Shown piece by piece: positions 19,447 to 28,756 of a stretch of 64,000 nt of DNA (position 1 is the first letter of the stretch; each line of letters opens with the position of its first letter). This DNA comes from Stentor roeselii (taxonomy: Eukaryota > Ciliophora > Heterotrichea > Heterotrichida > Stentoridae). The translations under genes and the position numbers were made by a program. The notes under the pieces were generated by a model. That model was not told the DNA's origin. It saw only the letters and a list, made by a program, of their open reading frames with translations, and did not search any database. The stretch spans positions 1 to 64,000 of the forward strand of contig RSEH01000130.1 in NCBI GenBank assembly GCA_006503475.1. Reading direction: 5' to 3'.

Positions 19447-20011
19447 TTTTTAATGAAAGACAATTTTAGATGATATTTTGCAGATCTACAAAATTTTAGA
19501 TAGATTGTGAAGAGGTTTTAAAGTTTTAAGTATTTTTTTTGGAAAGTTGGAAAGGATTTTTAGGGGTGGGTGAGTGAGATTAGATTAGGTTTCTTAGGGG
19601 ATTATTTTTGATCATTTTGATGATTTAATTTCATATTCACTTGAATAATGAGGGATTTTTATCATGCAAGACTTGAATATTTCATGAAGATATTGAACCA
19701 CTTATTATTTAGTTAAAAGTTGAATTTAAACTTTTTTCAAACTTTAGGCTTTTGGTTAAATTACCTTTTAGATGATTCATATTTTTAGAGAAATAGAGAT
19801 TTCAGTAGATTTTCAAATAATTATCTTAAATTTATCATTTTTTTAAATTTGTATGTTTAGTGTCGATGGGATCACTGAAGAAGATGGACGAATTCATTAT
19901 AACTAAATAATGACAAAATGCATATTTCATAATTATTTAACTTCTAAATGGAAACAGGATTGATTATCTTAACTAAACTTAGCCTTAAGAAGTACAAACT
20001 TTAAAATTAAA
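19447..20011. other. Intergenic region, G/T-rich then A/T-rich
   Basis: A 565-nt gap between convergent genes. The part nearest the plus-strand gene is rich in G and T (a GGGGTGGGTGAGTGAG run near 19564). The rest is AT-rich. No coding frame or RNA gene was recognised. Its length is notable because most convergent pairs here are separated by fewer than 40 nt. Confidence 0.55.
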
Positions 20012-20749
20012 TTAAGGTAAAGGGTAAGGCCAATACTTTCTGATAATATCAGCAGGTTTATAAATCCTTTCAAGCTCCGCCTGTAAACATCTCTGAATAA
20101 TTTTCTGCGACTGTTTACATTCCTTAACAATTTCTTCAATATCATCTTTAATTTCATCTCCTAAATTCTTGATTTTTTCAATAAACTCTAAAGTTTCTTC
20201 AACAATTTTCAAATTTCGATGAACATTTTCAACAACCATAAGTTTTTCATCAGTTTTATAGTATTTCATTGCATTCTCATCAAAAATATCATCTAAAAGC
20301 CTTTTAACATCTTTTAAATTCTGCTCTCTATCAAAGTCAGTTGTAATATTCTGTATTTCAGACAATCCTCCTTCGATAGCTCCAATATAATCAGTGAAAC
20401 AATGATACAAACTTTTTATATCAAATGAACTTTTACTTGTTTTGTAATCCAAATAAGGAAAATTTACTTGAAAAGTGATAGACTCTAATTTTTTTTCATT
20501 GTTTATAACGAGTACCAAAATAAACATTCTCAGAATTTCTTTAAAATTTGGCTGACGTTCCCAAAGTTTAGCTGCTCCTAACTCAAGGATGAAGTCAGTG
20601 AACCTGTAGTCGATGTTCATTCGGATCCTCTTGATTTTTCTTATAAGTTTTTCTAGTTCTTTGTATTTGTTGTCGATGTTTTCGATTCCTGTCAGATGAA
20701 GAACTTGTCCTGGGTATGGGTGAGGCAATTTCGATTTGTTTCCTCCCAT
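20012..20749 (-). CDS. Unrecognised helical protein, possible N-myristoylation
   Basis: A 245-residue protein beginning MGGNKSKLP, which fits an N-myristoylation signal (Gly2, small residue at 3, Ser6, basic at 7). The rest is helical, with alternating charge and a coiled-coil-like stretch at residues 160-225. No enzyme motif is visible. It is divergent from the CHORD-like coiled-coil gene, 50 nt between starts. The stop is followed by the AT-rich gap. Function unknown; membrane association is inferred from the N-terminus only. Confidence 0.6.
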   Translation of the reverse strand: MGGNKSKLPHPYPGQVLHLTGIENIDNKYKELEKLIRKIKRIRMNIDYRFTDFILELGAAKLWERQPNFKEILRMFILVLVINNEKKLESITFQVNFPYLDYKTSKSSFDIKSLYHCFTDYIGAIEGGLSEIQNITTDFDREQNLKDVKRLLDDIFDENAMKYYKTDEKLMVVENVHRNLKIVEETLEFIEKIKNLGDEIKDDIEEIVKECKQSQKIIQRCLQAELERIYKPADIIRKYWPYPLP

Positions 20750-20799
20750 TTATTATATAGGAAATATTATCCCTTGCCGAAAGAAGAACAAGAATATAA

Positions 20800-22541
20800 A
20801 TGAAATTATTTCCTAGACTACCAGAAAAAGGGCATTTTCGGACTTTTTCATGTCCTGTCATCAGGTCATCTGGAAAGAGTTCTGGAGAAAAAACAAGCGA
20901 AACTTCGATATCCTCTTCGAAACTAAAGAGTTTAAAAAAAAGAAATCTAGCTCAGTCTAGTTTTTTGCCCATCGCAGCTGAAACAGTGGCAAAAGTAGTA
21001 AAAAGTTATGTTTTGCCCATGATTAAATACAAATGTTCTGATAAGTTTGAAAATACTTCTCTTGTGAACTATCTGGGACTCATTGAAAAGCTCCAGATGG
21101 AAAACGAAAAATTAACACAAACTATTGAAGAGTTAAGAGAAAATGACAAGATTATATCACAAGAACGTTATGAATACCTTGAAGAAATAAACAGAATAAG
21201 CGAGTTGAACATAGACCAACAGACCCAAATGCACTTTTTAAACACGACTATGACACAAACTTTGAAACACAATAGAAGAATAGAAAAACAGTTGGAATAC
21301 AGCAGGTTTCATAAGAGTCGAGCGGAGATTACTGTTGAAGAATACGACAAAAAGATCAAAATGCTCTTCGAAGAACTTCAAACTCAGAGAGATTTAAACA
21401 ATATCCGATTTTTTTTCTCTTTTTTCTTTAACCAAAACATCGTCTTCAAGTCGATAACTATGAAACTGAGCATCTTTATAATCTTGTTGTTGAGGAAAAC
21501 TTGATTTTGAAAGAAAGAGGATGTGGAATTGAAAAGTCACTTCAGCATCTTGTATCGAATCTTTATGATGAAAGAATTGAGTCGGATCAAGAATGGGCTT
21601 TAATTAATTCTGTCAGGTTTTTTGTACAGGATGTTGAAAAGTATAGGAATAATGCTGCCACCTTGCAAGCTCAGATGGATAGTATTCGAAAACAGTCTAT
21701 GATTGAAAATGATGAATTTTTAAATCAACTTCGAGAAAAGGATGCGGTTATTTCGAAGTTTAAGGAAAAAGTTTCGAAACTGGAGAAAACTATTTCAATT
21801 CAAAATCAACAGATAAGTACTCTGAGGACTTTTTTAGATAAGACTCAGAAAGACCTGGATTTACTGACTCATGAGTATGTCATGGCTCGAAGAAGAATTT
21901 CAATGCTTCAGCCAGCAGCTGCAGAAAAGATCTGCATGAACTGCAAAAAAGCTTACAAAGAAGAAGAAAACTTCAACTGGTCCTGCAAAACCCACCTAAG
22001 CGAATACTCCGGCAACGCCTGGTGGTGTTGCGGTAAAAGTTTAAAAGAAGACGAGGGCTGCAGTGTGAGTCGTCATCTATCCAAAGACGAAATCGAGAAC
22101 GACAAGCAAATCAAGTCTTCCAAGGCGATCTGCTCAGTATTTTCTATTCAGAGCTGCAAAGAAAAAGGCCACAGCAGCTTCAACTGCCCGAAAGACCCGA
22201 ACTTAAAGTCCAACGAGTTCTTGATGCATGAGTTGATGAGAATGGAAAGTCTTGCAGCAGAAAAAATCTCAAAAAAAAAGTCAGTCTGTGAATTAAATGA
22301 AAATATTAAAAAGACTCTCGGAGTTAAACAACCTGACTACAAACTTCATCAAATGGACTCAATAAAAGTCTGTCAATTCACCAGTTTCGACGACATTGAA
22401 GACATGAAAAAAAGTGCAAAGGTCCATAATTCTTATCTCAAAGTAAAACAACCGAACCCTGAACCTGAAGGAACAATTGAAGCGAAAGTGTATAAAAAAA
22501 GAACAAAAAACAAAAGTATTTCAGATTTTCCAGAGTTTTAG
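20800..22541 (+). CDS. Coiled-coil protein with C-terminal CHORD-like zinc region; frame breaks once
   Basis: Two open stretches in different frames together look like one gene. The first (20800 to about 21435) is a Ser/Lys-rich N-terminus followed by a coiled coil. The second (from about 21435 to 22541) continues the coiled coil and ends in a zinc region: CMNCKKAY, then SCKTHL, WWCC, GC and RH. This spacing resembles CHORD domains, and a CKEKGHSSFNC zinc-knuckle-like segment follows. The frame changes in or after a T-rich patch (21411-21430), and one missing A in the CCAAAAC run near 21434 would explain it. There is no GT-AG intron there. A real mutation, an assembly error or two separate genes remain possible. 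It converges on the next gene with 2 nt between stops. Confidence 0.55.
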
Positions 22542-22543
22542 AG

Positions 22544-24166
22544 TTAATAATAGTTCTCAGAATTCTGATCTTTTCGACTTCTCACTGTGAAATCGTTGAT
22601 ATTTAACCTTTTCGCAGAGCCGATTTGAGAAACTGGGGTGATTTCATGAGAAACGTTATGTCTTATCTTATCGACTGACTCGTGTCGGTTGTCGACTTCG
22701 CTGAAGTCTGGAATGATGAGTTTCCTGCTTTTAACTGGGGTGTTTTGAGGAAGTTTTCTGTCACTGTTGCAACTTGACATCACGAATCTCGCAGTCCCTT
22801 CATTTTCTTCCTCGTTTCTTGATTGGACGATTGAAGTCTCTTTTAAAGGGACCTGCTTCGGCGCTCGGCTGAAGGGCTTTAAAAAGTAAGAACCTTTCTT
22901 TTGTATCTGCGGAAGAGACTCTTGATAAGACGAGTCAGCCTCGGGCATCACTTTTCTTCCAAGCTTCTTCCCTGGCTTGAAAGTATGCAAAAAGCCGCTG
23001 AGGTTATTAGTTTCTTGTTCTCCGATAATAGACCCATCGTTAGGCTCTTGAATTGCTTGATGACTGCTCAGTTCTGGATTTTCTGGAAAGGAAGGCTTTT
23101 TGATTGTGCAAGACTTGAAGAAAAAAAAGACTCTTAGAAGAATCATAAGAAAACCTACGAAAAACAAAAAAATACTGAATAAGTCGATGATGAAATCGGA
23201 AAGTGTATTGAAATTGTAAAGGATTGGAAGGTACATGAAGAAGATCTCGATGAATTGGATGAGACCTGCGAAGATCAGCGTTTTTGTTGAGGAGAATGGC
23301 CTGATTGAGATGATGTAGGAGACTGAGTAAGGGTTACAGTTTATCAGGTTGATGATGGAAACAACGATAGGCACTGTGAAGGGCTTGTCTTGAGTGAAGA
23401 CTAATAGGCATGAATGGAGAAGGACTTTTGATAGTAGTGCTGGGTAGTAATAGTAAAAATAGTGATCTTTTTCTTCTGTGAACTCTTCTTTTATCATGTC
23501 GAGTAACCAGTTAGATGATATTCCTTTGTAGATGTATAAAGATTGAAGGGTGATTAGGGTCAGAAGAAGAATCAGGTAGATTGATGATAGGATTAAACCT
23601 GTTAGATCTAATCCTGATTCGAGAGATATCTGAATGGATTTTACGTATTTTAACTGTAGAAATGCTGAAAAACTTAAATCCATTGCTGATGAGTACCCTA
23701 CTAGAATCCAGGTATCTTTAAAGTAACGTAGGTTACGCTTTAGATGAATTGGTAAAAAAGCTATCCAAAGTAACAGGATTACAGAAATTAGTGATAGGTG
23801 GGCATAGCTGTTCAAAACAAAGTTGGTAGAAACATATCCCAAGTTTTTCCAGGGGCTTTTTGAGTTATCATCTGAATAAATTTCATAAGGGTCTTGCGAA
23901 AGCGAGTAGGTCTGAAACGTTTCTAAGAAAAAAGGCGACTTATCGAAGTTTATTATGAGGGAAAATCTCGTAAATTGAGTAAACATTATCAATTGCACAA
24001 CGCTTCCTAATAGTCCTTTAATATCAGACTTGAATACCATCAGAAAGCCAATTAAAACAAGCAGGAAGATTGTCAGTCCAATGTAAGAATATCCTATCTT
24101 TTCACCTATTTCTTCTGAAAGTCCAGCTGCTGAGACATGTTCGAAAAGAGCTAAAAAAACAATCAT
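22544..24166 (-). CDS. Multi-pass membrane protein with long cytoplasmic tail
   Basis: A 540-residue protein. Residues 1-15 look like a signal peptide or first membrane anchor. About eight hydrophobic helices follow between residues 25 and 355, with an extracytoplasmic loop near 75-110. From residue 360 the protein is hydrophilic, Ser/Lys-rich and probably cytoplasmic. The helical pattern and the first helix recall the C-terminal membrane region of large ciliate surface proteins and of TRP-like channels, but no pore motif is seen. I cannot name a family. It is convergent with the preceding gene with only 2 nt between stops, and divergent from the phosphatase gene at 24525. Confidence 0.65.
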   Translation of the reverse strand: MIVFLALFEHVSAAGLSEEIGEKIGYSYIGLTIFLLVLIGFLMVFKSDIKGLLGSVVQLIMFTQFTRFSLIINFDKSPFFLETFQTYSLSQDPYEIYSDDNSKSPWKNLGYVSTNFVLNSYAHLSLISVILLLWIAFLPIHLKRNLRYFKDTWILVGYSSAMDLSFSAFLQLKYVKSIQISLESGLDLTGLILSSIYLILLLTLITLQSLYIYKGISSNWLLDMIKEEFTEEKDHYFYYYYPALLSKVLLHSCLLVFTQDKPFTVPIVVSIINLINCNPYSVSYIISIRPFSSTKTLIFAGLIQFIEIFFMYLPILYNFNTLSDFIIDLFSIFLFFVGFLMILLRVFFFFKSCTIKKPSFPENPELSSHQAIQEPNDGSIIGEQETNNLSGFLHTFKPGKKLGRKVMPEADSSYQESLPQIQKKGSYFLKPFSRAPKQVPLKETSIVQSRNEEENEGTARFVMSSCNSDRKLPQNTPVKSRKLIIPDFSEVDNRHESVDKIRHNVSHEITPVSQIGSAKRLNINDFTVRSRKDQNSENYY

Positions 24167-24524
24167 AGTTTATAAACAAATATTAGCATTAGTTCAAACA
24201 TTAGGTATTAATTCTTTCAATTCACAAGCATTCAAATATTTATAATTCAATCAAATCACATCAAATCAAACGACTTACGAAATAAAAAATATTCTAAGTT
24301 AAGAATCACTCAACTTTAAAAATCCATCATTTTTGAAATTATCTTAAACTGAATCCTAAAAAAAAAATAATAAAAATTGATCTTAAAGATTTTTCTTTTT
24401 AATTAAATCCCCACCCATCAATCAACTTTTCATAGTGTTAGTAACTTTCCATGACTTTTATCAACTTTCATCAACTTTCGCATCTTTCAGAATCTTTCAG
24501 CATCTTTCATTAAATAAACAATTC
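24167..24524. other. Divergent intergenic region with pyrimidine-rich direct repeats
   Basis: A 358-nt gap between divergent starts. Its right end (about 24460-24511) holds short imperfect direct repeats with a period of 10-11 nt, built on TCAACTTTCA and ATCTTTCAG. The rest is AT-rich. The repeats stop about 14 nt before the phosphatase ATG and could be part of its promoter. No coding frame is convincing. Confidence 0.45.
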
Positions 24525-25166
24525 ATGGTAAAAAGAATTTTCCTTTACCGTCACGGGGAACGTTCAGACTTAGCTCCAGAGTCAAGACGTCTTCCTCACA
24601 GCATCCAATACGACCCGCCCCTGACCCACCTGGGCCACCGTCAAGCTGAAGCCGCAAGTGATTTCTTGCAATCAATCCTAAGCACTAGTCCCTCATTAAA
24701 ACTAGTAAGCTCTCCAATGTTAAGATGTGTCCAAACAATCTCATATCTTTCCCAGAAGTTAAACAAGCCAGTTCACCTTCAAAACGCCTTCGGAGAGAGC
24801 TTCGAAAATGACTTCGGAGATATTTTTGCCCAGTTGTTCATCCGTCATCGTCAAGACGAGTTTCCAGTGGCCTGTGAAAAAATCGAGGAAGTTGAATATT
24901 TACGACCAGGGAGAACAGAGACCCTTGAAACAACTTCAGAAAGAATGCGAAGAGTGATGCAAGGGTATTTTGAGCAAGTTGAAGAAGAAGTAGTCGTGAT
25001 TTGCACCCATCTTTACGTTCTTTGGGGCTTTAACCTGGCGAATGGTGACCCGATAAACAAGGAAAACTATGACCCGACACAAGTGGCTGAATATGAATAT
25101 GAGAATAAACAGTTCCGTCATGTAAGAAGTGGATTCAGTGATTTTTTAGAAGGATTGAGAGGGTAA
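24525..25166 (+). CDS. Histidine-phosphatase-superfamily protein (PGAM/UBASH3-like)
   Basis: A 213-residue protein with the RHGE motif at residues 9-12 (catalytic His10), followed by the branch-2/PGAM layout: PPLTHLGHRQA, then SSPMLRCVQT with the second catalytic Arg, and a VVICTHLYVLWGF motif providing the second His. The composition between these motifs resembles UBASH3/Sts-type and other protist phosphatases rather than glycolytic mutase. I start at the ATG at 24525 because it sits directly before the first strand (VKRIFLYRHG). An upstream ATG at 24435 would add a low-complexity leader made from the promoter repeats. It converges on the large gene below with 10 nt between stops. Confidence 0.85.
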   Translation: MVKRIFLYRHGERSDLAPESRRLPHSIQYDPPLTHLGHRQAEAASDFLQSILSTSPSLKLVSSPMLRCVQTISYLSQKLNKPVHLQNAFGESFENDFGDIFAQLFIRHRQDEFPVACEKIEEVEYLRPGRTETLETTSERMRRVMQGYFEQVEEEVVVICTHLYVLWGFNLANGDPINKENYDPTQVAEYEYENKQFRHVRSGFSDFLEGLRG

Positions 25167-25176
25167 TTATTAGTAA

Positions 25177-28100
25177 TCATGAATTCCAGTCGTTTTTCCG
25201 AACACGAGTCACTAGCAAGGGAATCTCGATCTCTTCGAAAATGCCTGACTCGATGATCCCGAATAAGAAATCAGAAGAAATCGGCAGAATCTTGCTACCT
25301 GTGGTCAATGTCGTGTTCGGAGATACTGCGAAGTCGAAGTCTATCACGATCTTCTCGTTACAGTCATTCACGAAATAAGAGTCTTCAGCGATTATCTGGT
25401 ATCCGTGCATCAACAGGTTGTTAAACTCGAGTTTTTTACTGAAACAAGGAACTAGCAAGTCTTTTGAATACTTTTCAGGATCTTCTAAACTTTTCAGAAG
25501 ACTACTCGCGTAGTAAAACAAGTCAATTTTTGATATTCGCAAGTTTTCCTCAATCTCCAAGTCAAGAGTTTTGCTGTCGTAAATGAAAATTGATAGGTCG
25601 GGGTCTGAAGTGCCGAAGATAAACATTCTGCAGTCTTCTGGACCAGTTCTGATTTTTACTCGATTTGCAGGAATTTTTACGAATTTATAAAAAGTGTCGT
25701 GAATTGTAAAAGTTGAAGCGAGAAGATTCAGGTTGAGGTTTAAGGAAGATGTGAAAATTTTAGAGTTTGAAGAATTTTGATTTTTTATTGAAAAGTTCTG
25801 GATTTTTGGGTAGGAGGTGAATAAAACTATTGATAAAATTTCGTTTAGGTCCTCTTGAAGCTTGTTTTCTGGGTTTTCTTCTACTTCTGTTGAGGAATTT
25901 TCGTTTAAAATATGGTGAACCAGGGAAATTATGTTGAAAAGGTTACCGAATTCAGAGAGTTCTATTGAAAATCTGCGAGTTTTTTCGATTAATTCTTTTC
26001 CTATTTCAATTTGAGTGAAGTTTTTTACTTGGAGTAAAAAGTTCTTTGTTTCAGTTATTTTTTTCTGATATAATAAAAAATCTTCAGTTTCTTCAGTGAA
26101 AAGAAATCCTGTTTTTTTCAGAGACTCTTCAATTAAAGTACTTGGTTTCCGTTTTAACCTGATTTTTAATGGGGCTTGATAAGATTCAAGCAGTTTCGGA
26201 AGCTCTTTGATAAGATCTTTGAAGAGTAAAAAGTTCATGACTGAAGAGTGATTCACAACAATTCCATCAATATCCTGAGAAAAAACCAACAATCCAGCAA
26301 TTTTTTTATCACAAATAATCCAAAAAAAATGACTATTCCAAGAAAGTTCACAAATTTTAACCAGTTCTTCATCAAAAAACAAAAAATCTTCATTTAAATT
26401 CTGCATGATTAGACGATATCTTCCAAGAGCATCAAGAAGATTTTTCGGTTTTTCATTAAAAGGTTGAAGAGAAGGTTTATTGATTTTTTTCAAGATTTTT
26501 GCAAATTCCTGAACAGGTCGAGGAGTGTCTTCAGCGAGACTTTGGTTTGTGACGAGAATGTTCCCAGTAAATGAATGATCAAGACTCACTTCATTAGGAC
26601 TGTGAATCCCTGGAGTGAAAACTTCCATCGCGTAGTCTTCCGCTCGCTCAACAGAGACATTTTTTTGATGAAAGCCTGAATCTATGAAAAAAGATTCCTT
26701 TGCTAAAGTCGACTCCTCAGCGAAGCACATATTTCTACACATCTCAAAAAGCCACTTATCCAAAACAAAACATTGAAGAACGTCTTCAGCTAAGGCTTGC
26801 ACAATTTTATCAGTTTCAAGTCGAGTCTTCAGCTTGTCTTGAAAGATTTTTTCCTGCTTTTCAACAACTTCATTTAAGACCTCTTCACATAAAATAGGGA
26901 GACACTCGAGGACTGTTTCAATTAAATTTCGAACTATTGATTCAAAAATAGAAGATAAGAGCAAATTTTTAGAGTTTCTTGAACTTTCATCGAGTTTTTG
27001 CTGGGTTATGAAGAAAAGTTCTTCGATTGAGTAGACTTCGGAAACTATTTCTGGAAGTTCAACGAGATCGAAGAAGGTTTTCATCAGGTTTTCAAAGATT
27101 TTTGAAGTGATTTTTTGGTTTTGTAAGGAAAGCTCTTGAAGGAAGGCTTTGTAGTCTGTTTCGCTTTCAGAAGCGATGCTGGTTAGAAGTGAGGTCAGGT
27201 CTTCAAGAGTTAAAAATGATTCACATATTAGAAGAGACACTTTTGAATCGATTTCCAGTCTTTTTTTCTCGGCTTCAGCTTGAATCTCTTGCTGCACTGA
27301 TGAGAAAAGCTCGGAAAAACTCTCTGGAAGGTCAAGCAGAGAAATACTACAAAGATCAATAAAATCCTCAACAATTAACTTTGCAAGAAAATTTTTTTCT
27401 TTTTTCCGTCTTTCAACTTCTAAAGCTTCTTTTTTTTCATGGTTGATTGTTTCTTTTACTATTTTTTTTAACATTCTGACTGTTTCTGACATCCAGAAGT
27501 GAAAACAGATCTTTTCAGCGAGTTTTAAATTGAAAAAATCTTCAACTACTTGAGACATGACAGTAACGACCATGTCTCCGAGGACCAGTTCCATTGCCAG
27601 GGTGTTAATAAAGCTTCTTTCTTGTTTGATGCTTGGCAGGTGGTGCATCGACTTTCTAACTTTTTGCAACCTTTTGCCTCGAGTTACGAAATTTCTCCTG
27701 AAGAGCCACCGGCTGAGCTCTTTCATTTTCTTCATGGCTTCAGGGTGGAAGTCAAGATAAAACAAATCTTTGCAATCTCGAGTCTTATAAAAATTCGTTC
27801 CAAGATTTAAAGTGTTTGAACCATCTAAGGGCTTACTCCTGGCAGCAGATAGTAAAAAAGGGTCACTTATTGAAAAGGAGAAGTATAAAGTCAGTTCGGA
27901 ATCCATCAAAAAATCACAACTTTTGACCAAATAGTCTAATACTACAACGTCTTCCACTATAAATTTGAGTGACTCCTCTTCGGGAAAGGTGTAAACTGAT
28001 AGACTTGACTGCCAAGATAAAATATTTTCAACTAAAACCAAGGTGCAATAAGAGTGGTCTGAAAGAGTAGAAATTATTTCATTGATGGTTGCAGGGTTCG

Positions 28101-28530
28101 TCTTCCATTTTGTGTCAATAGCTGCTTCTTCACTCAGTCTTTTTATCTGCCTGATGCTTTCTTGCCAGACTCGATAAGACGACAAGGCCATCAGAGCAGT
28201 GGAGCGGTTTTGATAGAGACTCAGAAGTTCTTCTTGAATGAATCTATTTGCCTTGGTCTTCGGCAGTTCCGATAAGAACTCTCGGTATTCTCGAATCAAC
28301 GATGAAGGAAAATCATATTCCGCAAGTTTTTTGCTGAACAATACTTTTTTTACGTTGAAAATACTGGAAACTGAACTCAGGTCGTTTGATGATAAACCTC
28401 TTCGCAGCTTGTGGCTTGAAGAGATCGGAGGGAACTTTTTGAATGAAAACTTCAATGAGTATGGAGATCTTTGCGATTTGCAGGTACTGAGATGAGCAGT
28501 TGATTCGTTGAAGTTTTTATTAAAAAGCAT
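25177..28530 (-). CDS. Large helical protein with possible degenerate GNAT-like region
   Basis: A 1117-residue protein with no clear named family. Residues 80-640 are helical with long charged stretches (near 360-400 and 560-600). Residues about 720-840 alternate strands and helices and contain FFWIICDKKIAGLLVFSQDI, followed by a strand and helix pattern and a GFLFTEETEDFLLYQKK ending. This resembles the layout of a GNAT acetyltransferase fold, but the acetyl-CoA binding loop (R/QxxGxG/A) is not visible, so it may be inactive or a chance likeness. Residues 900-1110 form a further mixed domain. Mosaic base skew is strong along its length. Confidence 0.6.
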   Translation of the reverse strand: MLFNKNFNESTAHLSTCKSQRSPYSLKFSFKKFPPISSSHKLRRGLSSNDLSSVSSIFNVKKVLFSKKLAEYDFPSSLIREYREFLSELPKTKANRFIQEELLSLYQNRSTALMALSSYRVWQESIRQIKRLSEEAAIDTKWKTNPATINEIISTLSDHSYCTLVLVENILSWQSSLSVYTFPEEESLKFIVEDVVVLDYLVKSCDFLMDSELTLYFSFSISDPFLLSAARSKPLDGSNTLNLGTNFYKTRDCKDLFYLDFHPEAMKKMKELSRWLFRRNFVTRGKRLQKVRKSMHHLPSIKQERSFINTLAMELVLGDMVVTVMSQVVEDFFNLKLAEKICFHFWMSETVRMLKKIVKETINHEKKEALEVERRKKEKNFLAKLIVEDFIDLCSISLLDLPESFSELFSSVQQEIQAEAEKKRLEIDSKVSLLICESFLTLEDLTSLLTSIASESETDYKAFLQELSLQNQKITSKIFENLMKTFFDLVELPEIVSEVYSIEELFFITQQKLDESSRNSKNLLLSSIFESIVRNLIETVLECLPILCEEVLNEVVEKQEKIFQDKLKTRLETDKIVQALAEDVLQCFVLDKWLFEMCRNMCFAEESTLAKESFFIDSGFHQKNVSVERAEDYAMEVFTPGIHSPNEVSLDHSFTGNILVTNQSLAEDTPRPVQEFAKILKKINKPSLQPFNEKPKNLLDALGRYRLIMQNLNEDFLFFDEELVKICELSWNSHFFWIICDKKIAGLLVFSQDIDGIVVNHSSVMNFLLFKDLIKELPKLLESYQAPLKIRLKRKPSTLIEESLKKTGFLFTEETEDFLLYQKKITETKNFLLQVKNFTQIEIGKELIEKTRRFSIELSEFGNLFNIISLVHHILNENSSTEVEENPENKLQEDLNEILSIVLFTSYPKIQNFSIKNQNSSNSKIFTSSLNLNLNLLASTFTIHDTFYKFVKIPANRVKIRTGPEDCRMFIFGTSDPDLSIFIYDSKTLDLEIEENLRISKIDLFYYASSLLKSLEDPEKYSKDLLVPCFSKKLEFNNLLMHGYQIIAEDSYFVNDCNEKIVIDFDFAVSPNTTLTTGSKILPISSDFLFGIIESGIFEEIEIPLLVTRVRKNDWNS

Positions 28531-28756
28531 TAGATTTATTTAGAAAAAATTTAGGTTGAATGTAAGATTTTGAAGGTTTATATTATTAGAATTTCGATGA
28601 GAGAAAGTAAATAAACTTCATATTTCAATATTTAACTGAAATTTCAAGATAATCTAATATTAAGTCTATTCAACTTTTCAAGTCTTTAACACAGATAATA
28701 AGAAAGTTGCAGAAAAATTTTTACATATAAATTCAATTTTGGTAAATATACTAAAA

